From Zoogloea ramigera (GTDB lineage Bacteria; Pseudomonadota; Gammaproteobacteria; Burkholderiales; Rhodocyclaceae), in NCBI RefSeq assembly GCF_006539865.1, contig NZ_BJNV01000036.1, forward strand, positions 1 to 48,541: DNA of 48,541 nucleotides, read 5' to 3'. Numbering within the stretch: position 1 is the stretch's first letter; every line of letters begins with the position of its first letter. Shown here piece after piece: positions 17,059 through 25,928 of the stretch. The notes beneath the pieces are model-generated. The model did not search any database. It saw only the letters and a list, made by a program, of their open reading frames with translations, and was not told where the DNA came from. The position numbers and the translations under genes were made by a program.

Positions 17059-19779
17059 GTGGACCAGCTGCCGCGGGTCGACAGCCACCAGGAGGCCAGG
17101 CAGATCGGCAGCCTGCTCGAGGAACAGCTCGGCAACATGGCCGAGGCCCTGGCGCAGCTCGACGCCCAGGGCTTCGACCCGCAACTCGGCGCCGCGATGC
17201 GCGCGACCGTGGTGGCGATCACCGGCAACCTCCGCCAGCAGACCGCCCAAACGCTGCACCGCCTCGACACCGAGGAGGCCGAGCGCACCGCGATCATGCG
17301 CCGCCGCGAGAGCCTGATGGCCCTGGTCAGCCTGTCGGAATCCCTGGTGGCGAACGCCTCGACCACCACCACCGCCAACATCGCCAACCTCTACCGGCTG
17401 ATCGACGGCGGCAGCAAGCCACCGCGGCTCTTCGACGCCCTCGACCGCCTGATCGAGGTCGACATCGACGGCATGGAGCGGATGTCCCAGTTCCAGCTCT
17501 TGTGCTTCAAGCTGCAGACCCTGCTGGCGCAGGTCGAAGCCCAGACCAGCCCCGAAGGCGTGGCCCAGCTCAACCAGGCCTTCGCCGCCAGCCTCACGCC
17601 CCTCAAGCGGCGCATCGACGACCTGCGCGACCCCAGCCAGCGCGAGCGCAGCCTCGAACACTACCGCCACCTGGCGGGCGACGACGTCGACAACCCCTTC
17701 CGCATCCACCGCCAGCGCCTGGAGGAACAGCAGGCCCTGGGCCAGCTGCGCGCCCGGGGGCGCCAGCTGGGGGGCGAACTCAACCGGCAGGCCAGCGAGC
17801 TGGTCGGCGTCGGCAGCAAGGCCATGGGCACCGCCGGCGCCCAGGCCCGGCAGGCCGTCGACCGGGGGCTGATCATCTTCGTGGTGGTCGCCGGGCTGAT
17901 GTTCTTCACGCTGATCGTCACCGTCTGGGCGGTCTTCCGCTACCACCTGCTGGGCCGCCTGAACGGCATGGAAACCGCCGTCCGCGCCCTCAGCACCGGC
18001 GACTACGACGTCACCATCGCCACCGGCGACCAGGACCCGCTGGCCCCCCTCGGGCGGGCCCTCGAGCAGTTCCGCGAGAACGCCCGCGAGCGGCTGCGCC
18101 TCGAAGACGAGCTGCGGCGCCACCAGCAGGTGCTCGAGAGCCAGGTCGCCGAGCGCACCGCCGAACTTAAACATAGCAACGCCCTGCTCGCCCGCGAGGT
18201 GGCCGAACACGCCGTGGCCCGCCAGGTCGCCGAAGAAGCCAACAAGGCCAAGGGCGTCTTCCTCGGCACCCTCAGCCACGAGCTGCGCACCCCGCTCAGC
18301 GGCGTGCTCGGCATCGTGCGCCTGCTCCGCGAGAGCCCCCTCGACAGCCGCCAGCGCCAGTATCTCGACACGATCGGCTACGCCAACCTCACGCTGCTCG
18401 AGATCCTCGAGGACATGCTCAGCTTCTCGCGGATCGAGGCCGGCAAGCTCGACCTGCAACGCGAGCCCTTCGACCTGCGCGAAACCATCGACGACATGCT
18501 GTCGCTGCAATCGGTGCAGGCCACCGGCAAGGGCATCGCGCTCATCCGCGACGTGGCGGCCGAGGTGCCGCGGCTGGTGGTTGGCGACCGGCGCAAGCTC
18601 AACCAGCTCCTCCTCAACATCATCGGCAACGCCATCAAGTTCACCGACGAAGGCTCGGTCACCGTAAGCGTGGCGGCAGCGCCCGCCGAGGCCGGGGGCC
18701 CGGCCCGGCTCGCCTTCACGGTCTGCGACACCGGCATCGGCATCCCGGCCGACAAGGCCGCCGAGGTGTTCAAACCGTTCTTTCAGGTCGAGGACACCGC
18801 CCGCCGCCAGCACGGCGGCGCCGGCCTGGGCCTGGCGATCTGCCAGCGCCTGGTGGAGGCGATGGGCGGCGAGATCTCGCTGGAAAGCCAGCTCGGCCAG
18901 GGCACCTGCGTGCGCTTCAGCCTCGACTTCGAGATCGCCGACAGCCTGCCAGCCCCCGCCGACGACGCTGCCGCCCCATGCGCCGCGCTGCGGCCGCTGA
19001 CGGTGCTGGTCGTCGAGGACGACGAGATCAACCGCCTGGTGTGCACCCGCTATCTCGAGCTGCTGGGCCACCAGCCGCTCACCGCCGGCGACGGCACCGC
19101 AGCCCTTGAACTGCTGCAGGCCCCGGGCGCGCAGGTGGACGCGATCCTGATGGACATCAGCCTGCCGGGCCGCTCCGGCCTCGAGGTGGCCGAAGACATC
19201 CGCCAGCTCGACGGTGGCCGCTGGGCCGGCGTGCCGCTCATCGTGATGTCGGCGCATGTTTCGCCCCAGATGGCGGCCGCCGGTGCGGCAGCGGCCTCGT
19301 CGCTCTTCATGGGCAAGCCGTTCTCGCTCGACACCCTCGCCCGCAGCCTCAAGGCTGCCACCAGCCCGCTGGAAGACAGCCCCGCCGGCAACGAGCCCAC
19401 CGCCGACGCCCCCGGCCTGCTCGACCCGGTGTTTCTCGCCGCCGAAATCGACACCCTAGGCGCCGGCACCATGGCCGAGCTGCTCAAGCTGTTCTCCGAC
19501 GATCTCCCTGCGGCCTTCGACGAACTGGAAAGCGCCCGCCGCGCCCACGACTGGGCCGCCCTGGGCAAGCGCGCCCACCGCCTGCGCAGCGCCGCCTCGA
19601 ACCTGGGCATGAGCAAGGTGATGGCCACCAGCCGGGAGATCGAAACCGCCGCCAACGGTGAAACCGTGGCCAGCGAGCCCATGGCTGCCGCCCTGGAGCA
19701 GCTCATGGAGGACTGCCTCGCCAGCTGCGACGCCCTCCAGGCCCAACTCGCCGACGACGACGCTGGCGCGGGCGGCTAG
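17059..19779 (+). CDS. torS: TorS hybrid sensor histidine kinase, N-terminus missing
   Basis: 906 residues from a GTG at 17059; the frame opens after a stop at 16981-16983. Order: helical periplasmic sensor (1-270), membrane helix (271-293), HAMP, HisKA with the phospho-accepting His407 in LSHELRTPL, HATPase_c (DTGIGIP, GGAGLGLAI), receiver with Asp699 in LMDISLPG, and Hpt with His840 in KRAHRLRSAAS. This is the full TorS phosphorelay. E. coli TorS has a first membrane helix and about 65-70 more residues before the region matching LDAQGFDP. Here those are absent and the frame runs directly into the divergent torT. Without the first helix the sensor domain would not reach the periplasm. No ribosome-binding site is visible. 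The stop overlaps that of convergent torR within CTAG. Confidence 0.88.
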   Translation: MDQLPRVDSHQEARQIGSLLEEQLGNMAEALAQLDAQGFDPQLGAAMRATVVAITGNLRQQTAQTLHRLDTEEAERTAIMRRRESLMALVSLSESLVANASTTTTANIANLYRLIDGGSKPPRLFDALDRLIEVDIDGMERMSQFQLLCFKLQTLLAQVEAQTSPEGVAQLNQAFAASLTPLKRRIDDLRDPSQRERSLEHYRHLAGDDVDNPFRIHRQRLEEQQALGQLRARGRQLGGELNRQASELVGVGSKAMGTAGAQARQAVDRGLIIFVVVAGLMFFTLIVTVWAVFRYHLLGRLNGMETAVRALSTGDYDVTIATGDQDPLAPLGRALEQFRENARERLRLEDELRRHQQVLESQVAERTAELKHSNALLAREVAEHAVARQVAEEANKAKGVFLGTLSHELRTPLSGVLGIVRLLRESPLDSRQRQYLDTIGYANLTLLEILEDMLSFSRIEAGKLDLQREPFDLRETIDDMLSLQSVQATGKGIALIRDVAAEVPRLVVGDRRKLNQLLLNIIGNAIKFTDEGSVTVSVAAAPAEAGGPARLAFTVCDTGIGIPADKAAEVFKPFFQVEDTARRQHGGAGLGLAICQRLVEAMGGEISLESQLGQGTCVRFSLDFEIADSLPAPADDAAAPCAALRPLTVLVVEDDEINRLVCTRYLELLGHQPLTAGDGTAALELLQAPGAQVDAILMDISLPGRSGLEVAEDIRQLDGGRWAGVPLIVMSAHVSPQMAAAGAAAASSLFMGKPFSLDTLARSLKAATSPLEDSPAGNEPTADAPGLLDPVFLAAEIDTLGAGTMAELLKLFSDDLPAAFDELESARRAHDWAALGKRAHRLRSAASNLGMSKVMATSREIETAANGETVASEPMAAALEQLMEDCLASCDALQAQLADDDAGAGG

Positions 19780-20495
19780 CGGCCGCCGTCTCCGGCGATC
19801 AGCACGTAGCCTTCGCCGCGCACCGTGGTGATGATCTCGGGGTGCTTGGGGTCGTCCTCGAGCTTGTCGCGCAGGCGCGAGATCAACACGTCTATTGTCC
19901 GGTCGTTGGGGTCCCAGCTGCGGTGGCTCACGGTCTGCATCAGGCGTTCGCGGCTCAGCACGACGCCCGGGTGGCCGGCCAGCGCCGCCAGCAGGTCGAA
20001 CTCACCGCGGGTCAGGATCTCGCGCTTCCCGTCGCTGCCCTGCAGGCGGCGGTGGGCGATGTCGAAGGTCCAACGGCCAAAGCTGATCGTTTCGCCGCCG
20101 CCCCCCTTCGGCCCGCGCCCGCGCAGGCCACGCAGCACGATCTTCACCCGCGCCAGCAGCTCCCGCGAATTGAAGGGCTTGGTCACGTAGTCGTCGGCGC
20201 CCGACTCGAGGCCGACGATCTTGTCCACGTCGTCGCCGCGGCCACTCACCAAAATGATGCCGAGCCCCTCGTCGTGGGCGCGGAGCTCCCGCGCCAGCTC
20301 CAGCCCGTCCTTGCCGGGCAGGCCCACGTCGAGCAGCACCACCGAGATCGCCTCGCTGTCGAGAACCCGCCACATTCCACCGCCGTCATTGGCGACGAAC
20401 ACCGCGTAGCCCTCGGCCGTGAAATAAGCCTTGAGCCGCGCACAGGCCACCGGGTCGTCATCGACGACGAGAATTTCGACGGGTGTATTTTCCAC
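19776..20495 (-). CDS. torR: TorR-type OmpR-family response regulator
   Basis: 239 residues from the GTG at 20495. The receiver domain starts at ILVVDDDPVACARL, with the phospho-acceptor Asp in VLLDVGLPGKDG and the conserved Lys in YVTKPF. A winged-helix DNA-binding domain follows (LTRGEFDLLAAL, DRTIDVLISRLRDKLE, RGEGYVL). It would receive phosphate from TorS and activate torA and torF. The frame is open upstream to 20642, so a longer start cannot be excluded, but residues before the receiver are not family-like. A TATAAT at 20659-20664 on this strand could be its promoter. Confidence 0.88.
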   Translation of the reverse strand: MENTPVEILVVDDDPVACARLKAYFTAEGYAVFVANDGGGMWRVLDSEAISVVLLDVGLPGKDGLELARELRAHDEGLGIILVSGRGDDVDKIVGLESGADDYVTKPFNSRELLARVKIVLRGLRGRGPKGGGGETISFGRWTFDIAHRRLQGSDGKREILTRGEFDLLAALAGHPGVVLSRERLMQTVSHRSWDPNDRTIDVLISRLRDKLEDDPKHPEIITTVRGEGYVLIAGDGGR

Positions 20496-20827
20496 AGGCT
20501 GGATCTCGAACTTCCGGCAAGGGCCGGGATATTTGAACAGGACGATGAAACGAGGCACGGCAGCACCGCCGCCCCATGAGCCTGGAAGCCTTGCCCCACG
20601 GCTCACCCGGCGCATCAACGCACGGCGCATGTGCCGGCGCACAGGTTTCGGGCTCCGGATTATACGTCGCCGGCGCTACCGCGCAGCCGGTGCCCGCAGG
20701 CGTCGCCGCCCGCCGCGGATGTGGCCTTCATCCCGGCCACCGGGGGCCGCAGTCGTGTAGATTGGCGGGTGAATCTCACGTCATGCAGGCCGGCGCCCGG
20801 TGGCGCCCGCCCGAAAGGAAGCCGCCC
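20496..20827. other. Intergenic region between divergent torR and alpha-2-macroglobulin genes
   Basis: No gene supported. On the minus strand TATAAT at 20659-20664 could be a -10 element for torR, giving a leader of ~155 bases if the GTG at 20495 is the start. I see no convincing -35 or TorR box here. On the + strand AAGGA lies before the GTG at 20828. Confidence 0.35.
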
Positions 20828-23800
20828 GTGATCGCCTCCACCCGCCGGGGCTTTGCCCTGATTCCCGTCCTGGTCGCGCTGGCCGTTGCCGTGGCCGCCG
20901 GGTTCTACCTTTTCACGCGCTCCGGCGCCGGCGATGAGGCCGACGGCGGCGGCCCCTTCCGCCTCGTCGAGCTGGCGAGCCGTGATTTCGACGGCTCCCC
21001 GGCCCTCGCCCTCACCTTCAGCCTGCCCCTCGACCCCCGCCACGCCTACGACGGCGAGATCGAAGTCTTCGAGATGCCGCCGCGGGACGGCGAGGTGCTC
21101 GGCAGCGGCACCGATGACGCCGGCGAGGATGGCGACGATCAGGGCGCCGACGCCGCAGCCGCCGCCCCGGCCAGCGCCGACCCCAAGGACGTGGCCACCG
21201 ACGGCGGCAAGCGGGTCAAGGGCGCCTGGACGGTGGGCGACAACCCGCGCCTGCTGTTCTTCCCCCACATCAAGCCCCAGACCCGCTACGTGGTGAAGGT
21301 GGCCGCCGGCCTGCCGGCCCGCAGCGATGCCCGGCTCGACGCCGAAGCGCGCCTGTCGCTGCGCACCGCGGCCGTCTCGCCGGCCTATTACTTCGCCAGC
21401 CGCGGCATGGTGCTGCCAGCCAAACAAAATGGCGGCCTGCCGGTCGTCACCGTCAACGTGCCCGAGGTGGACATCCAGTTCCTGCGGGTGCGGCCCGACC
21501 AGCTGCCGCGCTTCCTCGACCGGGTCATCAGCCAGGCCCGGGCGCCCAAACCCGCGCCGGGCGACGACACCGATGAGGAAGGCGAAGAAGAAGACTACGA
21601 GAACCGCCGCCTCAGCCTGCGCGGCGCCGTCGGCAACTGGGACCTCGACAGCCTCCACGGCCTCACCGACAGCGTGTACGCCGGCCGCTTCGTCACCGAG
21701 CAGCAGCCCAACCGGCGCAGCGTCACCTTCATCCCGGTCGAAGACATCAAGCCGCTCCAGGAGCCCGGCGTTTACATCGCGGTGATGAGCCAGCCCAACC
21801 GCTTCCGCCACGACTACCAGGTGAGCTACTTCTACGTCAGCGACCTGGGCCTGCACCTGCGCCTGTTCGACAAGGGCGCCGACGCGGTGGTCAGCGCCCT
21901 CACCGATGGCAAGGGCCGCCGCAACGTCGAGATCCAGTGGCTCGACGCGGCCGGCAAGGTGCTGGCCCGCGGCGAGACCGACGGCGACGGCCGCGCCAGC
22001 TTCGCCGAGCGCCCAAAAGACGCCCGCGTGATCGTCGCGCGCCACGGCCAGCAGCTGTCGCTGATTGCCACCCGCGAGCCGGCCCTCGACCTCTCCGAAT
22101 TCGACATCGCCGGCCTGCCCGGGCGCCCGGTGCGCCTGTTCCCGTGGTCTGGCCGCAACCTGTATCGGCCTGGCGAGCGCTTCGAGCTGTCGGTGCTCGC
22201 CCGCGACGCCGACGGCCGCCCGGTGCCGCCCCAGCCGGTGCAGGCCATCCTCAAGCGGCCCGACGGCAAGAGCCAGTTCACCGCCAGCTGGCAGCCGGAC
22301 GCCGGCTCAGGTGGTGTCAGCGGCTACTACCGGCGCGCCATCGAACTCCCCACCGACGCCCCCACCGGCGCCTGGGTGCTCGAACTGCGCGCCGACCCGG
22401 CCGACAAGCTGCCCACCAACAGCTACCGCTTCAACGTCGAGGAGTTCCTGCCCGAACGCATGAAGCTCGAGCTCACCCCCAGCCACCCCAACCTCGACGC
22501 GAAGCAACCCTTCGCGCTGGCCGTGCAGGGCAGCTACCTCTACGGCGCCCCCGCCGCCGGCAACCGCCTGCTCGGCGTGGTGCAGTACGAACGGCACAAG
22601 AACCCGCTGGCCCAGCAGCTCCCCGGCTTCGAGTTCGGCGACGCCAACGAAGACAGCGCCAGGAGCCGCGCCGAGCTGGACGAAAGCGCCCTCGACGAAG
22701 CCGGCAAGGGCCACCTCGACATCGACCTCGCCCCGGTGGCCGAGCGCCAGTCGCCCTTCACCGTGCGTGCCACCCTCAGCCTGCTGGAGAGCGGCGGCCG
22801 CCCGGTGATCCGCTCGGTCGAGCGCACCTACTGGCCGGCGCCGGTGCTGGTGGGCGTGCGCCCGCTGTTCCAGGGCGACTACGCCCGCGAGGGCAGCCAG
22901 GCGCCCTTCGAGGTGATCCGCGCCGACCGCAGCGCCAAGCTCCTCGGCGCCAGCCTGCCGGCCCGCCTGTTCCGCGAGAACCGCGACTACTACTGGCGCT
23001 TCGACGACCAGCGCGGCTGGCATTCCGGCTTCACCGAAACCGACGAACTCGTCGCCACCCGCAGCGTCAGCGTGCCCGCCGGCGGCCGCGGCAAGCTGGA
23101 GGTGCCGGTCAAGTACGGCCGCTACCGCCTCGAGATCGCCGACCCCGAAACCGGCAAGACGCTCAAGTACCGCTTCTACGCCGGCTGGAGCGCCCGCAAC
23201 GACGAAGACCAGGGCATCCGCCCCGACCGGGTCGCCCTCAAGCTCGACAAGCCCGCCTACCGGGACGGCGACACCGCCAAACTCACCATCACCCCGCCCC
23301 ACGGTGGCCAGGCCCTGATCAGCGTCGAGGCCGACCAAACCCTGTGGACCCAGCGCATCGCGATGCCCGACGGCGGCAGCACCATCGACATCCCCCTCGA
23401 CAAGGCCTGGCGCCGCCACGACCTCTACGTGTCGGTAATGGTGCTGCGCCCCGGCAGCGCCGGCGAGAAGGTCACCCCGGCGCGCGCCCTCGGCCTCGTC
23501 CACCTGCCCCTCGAGCGGGGCGAGCGCAAGCTGGCGGTGAGCCTCGATGCGCCCAAAAAGATGCTCCCCGAGACGCCCCTCAAGGTGAAGGTCAAGGTGC
23601 CCGCCGCCAAGGGGCAGCAGGCCCTGCTCACCCTGTCGGCGGTGGATGTGGGCATCCTCAACATCACCCGCTTCGCCACGCCCGACCCCCACGGCCACTT
23701 CTTCGGCAAGCAGCGCTACGGCGCCGACCAGTACGACGTGTATGGCCGCCTCATCGAGAAGATGGCCGGCCGCAAGGGCAAGCTCAAGTTCGGCGGCGAC

Positions 23801-25924
23801 GCGGCGCCCAAGCCCACCACCAGCCTGCCTAAAAAGGTGAAGCTGATCGACCTGTTCTCCGGCCCGGTCAGCCTCGACGCCCAGGGCGAGGCCGAGGTCA
23901 CGCTGCCGGTGCCCGACTTCAACGGTAGCCTGCGCCTGATGGCGGTGGTCGCCACGCCGGAGCAGTTCGGCAGCGCCGAGGCCGAGGTGCAGGTGGCTGC
24001 GCCGCTGGTGGCCGAGCTCGCCACGCCGCGCTTCCTCACGGTGGGCGACAGCGCAGTGATCGCCCTGGATCTGCACAATCTCTCGGGTGCTGCGCAGACC
24101 TTCAAAGTTGAGGTCAGCTCCCCCGACGGCCTGCGCATCCAGAACGCCAGCAGCACCGTCACGCTCCCCGACCAGCGCCGGCAGACCCTGCGCTTCCCGG
24201 TCGAGGCCGGCAGCGCCTTCGGCCTGGCGGGTGTGCAGGTGAATGTGAGCGGCGGGCCGATCAAGCTCAGCCGCCAGTTCGCGCTGCAGGTCCAGGCCCC
24301 CACGCCGCGCCAGCAGATCAGCCGCCGCTTCACCGTCGCCCCCGGCGAGACCCTCAACATCAAGGACGCCGACACCGGCGGCTTCCTGCGCGCCTCCGTC
24401 GAGGCCCACCTCACCCTGTCGGACCAGCCGCCCATCGACGTGCGCAGCGCCATCCGCGGCCTGCTGGTGTACCCCTACGGCTGCACCGAGCAGACCACCA
24501 GCACCGCCTACCCCCACGTGTTCGTCGACGAAGACAGCGCCCGCCGCTTCGGCCTCAAGCCCTTCAGCCGCGAGCAGCGCGCCGCCATGCTCGAAAAGGC
24601 CATCGCCCGCCTCGGCGCCATGCAGGCGCCGAGCGGCGGTTTCAGCCTGTGGGGCAATGTCTCCGAGTACGAATACTGGCTGTCGGCCTACGTCACCCAC
24701 TTCCTGCTCGACGCCCGCGAGCAGGGCTTCAACGTGCCGGCGCAGATGCAGCAAAAGGCCACCGACTTCCTGCTGCGCGCGCTGCAGGAGGGCGTCGCCG
24801 GCCTGCCCACCGGCAAGCCCAGCTACAACGCCGACGCCATCTGGCAGGACCGCCGCTACGCCGGCAGCGGCCGCTTCGGCGTGCTCGCCTACGGCGCCTA
24901 CGTGCTGGCGCGGGAATCGAAGGCGCCGCTGGCCACCCTGCGCCAGCTTTATGAGCTGCGCGCCCAGGCCCACTCCGGCCTGGCGCTGGTCCAGCTCGGC
25001 ATCGCCCTCAAGCTGATGGGCGACGACGCCCGCGGCAACACCGCCATCGCCGAAGGCATCGCCAAGCCCCGCGACACCGGCCCCTGGTGGGGCGACTACG
25101 GCAGCCCGCTGCGCGACGCGGCGCTGTCGTACACGCTGCTGCAGCGCCACAAGATCAACGCTGCCGGCAGCGCCAGCCTGGTCGCCCTCACCGCCGCCGA
25201 GCTCGAGAAGAACACCTGGACCAGCACCCAGGAGAAGCTCGCCCTCTTCCTCATCGGTCGCGAGCTCGGCAGCCGTGGCCAGGGCGTCGCCTGGACGGCC
25301 GAAGTCGGCAACGGCAAGCCCGCCAGCGTGAGCGGCCCCGGCAGCCAGATCCGCCCCCTCGATGCCGCCGCCCTCGCCGGCGGGCTGGCGATCCGCAACA
25401 CCCACCGCGACAAGCTCTTCGTCGAGTTGGCGATCGGCGGCCACCCGGCGAAGATGCCCGCTGCCCGCAGCGACGCCATCGCCCTGGTCCGCACGCTCCA
25501 CGCCGGCGACGGCACGCCCATCGGGGCACGGCCGCTGAAGGTGGGCGAGAGCGTGCTGGTGCGCGTTCAGGTCAGGCCGAAGGTGCACATCGGCAACGGC
25601 CTGGTGGTGGACCACATCCCGGCCGGGCTGGAGATCGAGAACCTCAACATCGCGCAGGGCGAGGCGATGGGCGCGGTCAGCATCGCCGGCATCGACCCCG
25701 CCGCCGCGATGGCCGACCGGCGCATCCAGCACGTCGAGTTCCGCGACGACCGCTTCGTGGCCGCCGTGCGCCTGCAGGGCGAGATCAACCTGTTCTACCG
25801 GGCCCGGGTGGTCACCCCCGGCAAGTTCATTGTTCCGCCGGTGTACGCCGAAGACATGTACCGGCCCGACACCTACGGGCTGGCCGAAGGCGACGGCAGC
25901 CTGACGGTGATCGACGGCAAGTAG
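20828..25924 (+). CDS. Bacterial alpha-2-macroglobulin with thioester (YfhM-like)
   Basis: 1698 residues. Residues 10-28 form a single membrane anchor; there is no lipobox Cys, unlike E. coli YfhM. A run of MG (macroglobulin-like) domains follows, e.g. RLFPWSGRNLYRPGERFELSVLA. The thioester motif GCTEQ is at about 1218-1222, within the complement-like helical domain. In this family the thioester covalently traps attacking proteases after bait-region cleavage, protecting the periplasm. An acidic low-complexity insert occurs around residues 95-120. The GTG at 20828 has AAGGA upstream; an ATG at 20783 is possible. It overlaps transcriptionally with pbpC, 4 bp downstream, the standard A2M-PbpC partnership in which PbpC repairs peptidoglycan after envelope breach. 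Confidence 0.93.
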   Translation: MIASTRRGFALIPVLVALAVAVAAGFYLFTRSGAGDEADGGGPFRLVELASRDFDGSPALALTFSLPLDPRHAYDGEIEVFEMPPRDGEVLGSGTDDAGEDGDDQGADAAAAAPASADPKDVATDGGKRVKGAWTVGDNPRLLFFPHIKPQTRYVVKVAAGLPARSDARLDAEARLSLRTAAVSPAYYFASRGMVLPAKQNGGLPVVTVNVPEVDIQFLRVRPDQLPRFLDRVISQARAPKPAPGDDTDEEGEEEDYENRRLSLRGAVGNWDLDSLHGLTDSVYAGRFVTEQQPNRRSVTFIPVEDIKPLQEPGVYIAVMSQPNRFRHDYQVSYFYVSDLGLHLRLFDKGADAVVSALTDGKGRRNVEIQWLDAAGKVLARGETDGDGRASFAERPKDARVIVARHGQQLSLIATREPALDLSEFDIAGLPGRPVRLFPWSGRNLYRPGERFELSVLARDADGRPVPPQPVQAILKRPDGKSQFTASWQPDAGSGGVSGYYRRAIELPTDAPTGAWVLELRADPADKLPTNSYRFNVEEFLPERMKLELTPSHPNLDAKQPFALAVQGSYLYGAPAAGNRLLGVVQYERHKNPLAQQLPGFEFGDANEDSARSRAELDESALDEAGKGHLDIDLAPVAERQSPFTVRATLSLLESGGRPVIRSVERTYWPAPVLVGVRPLFQGDYAREGSQAPFEVIRADRSAKLLGASLPARLFRENRDYYWRFDDQRGWHSGFTETDELVATRSVSVPAGGRGKLEVPVKYGRYRLEIADPETGKTLKYRFYAGWSARNDEDQGIRPDRVALKLDKPAYRDGDTAKLTITPPHGGQALISVEADQTLWTQRIAMPDGGSTIDIPLDKAWRRHDLYVSVMVLRPGSAGEKVTPARALGLVHLPLERGERKLAVSLDAPKKMLPETPLKVKVKVPAAKGQQALLTLSAVDVGILNITRFATPDPHGHFFGKQRYGADQYDVYGRLIEKMAGRKGKLKFGGDAAPKPTTSLPKKVKLIDLFSGPVSLDAQGEAEVTLPVPDFNGSLRLMAVVATPEQFGSAEAEVQVAAPLVAELATPRFLTVGDSAVIALDLHNLSGAAQTFKVEVSSPDGLRIQNASSTVTLPDQRRQTLRFPVEAGSAFGLAGVQVNVSGGPIKLSRQFALQVQAPTPRQQISRRFTVAPGETLNIKDADTGGFLRASVEAHLTLSDQPPIDVRSAIRGLLVYPYGCTEQTTSTAYPHVFVDEDSARRFGLKPFSREQRAAMLEKAIARLGAMQAPSGGFSLWGNVSEYEYWLSAYVTHFLLDAREQGFNVPAQMQQKATDFLLRALQEGVAGLPTGKPSYNADAIWQDRRYAGSGRFGVLAYGAYVLARESKAPLATLRQLYELRAQAHSGLALVQLGIALKLMGDDARGNTAIAEGIAKPRDTGPWWGDYGSPLRDAALSYTLLQRHKINAAGSASLVALTAAELEKNTWTSTQEKLALFLIGRELGSRGQGVAWTAEVGNGKPASVSGPGSQIRPLDAAALAGGLAIRNTHRDKLFVELAIGGHPAKMPAARSDAIALVRTLHAGDGTPIGARPLKVGESVLVRVQVRPKVHIGNGLVVDHIPAGLEIENLNIAQGEAMGAVSIAGIDPAAAMADRRIQHVEFRDDRFVAAVRLQGEINLFYRARVVTPGKFIVPPVYAEDMYRPDTYGLAEGDGSLTVIDGK

Positions 25925-25928
25925 CCCC

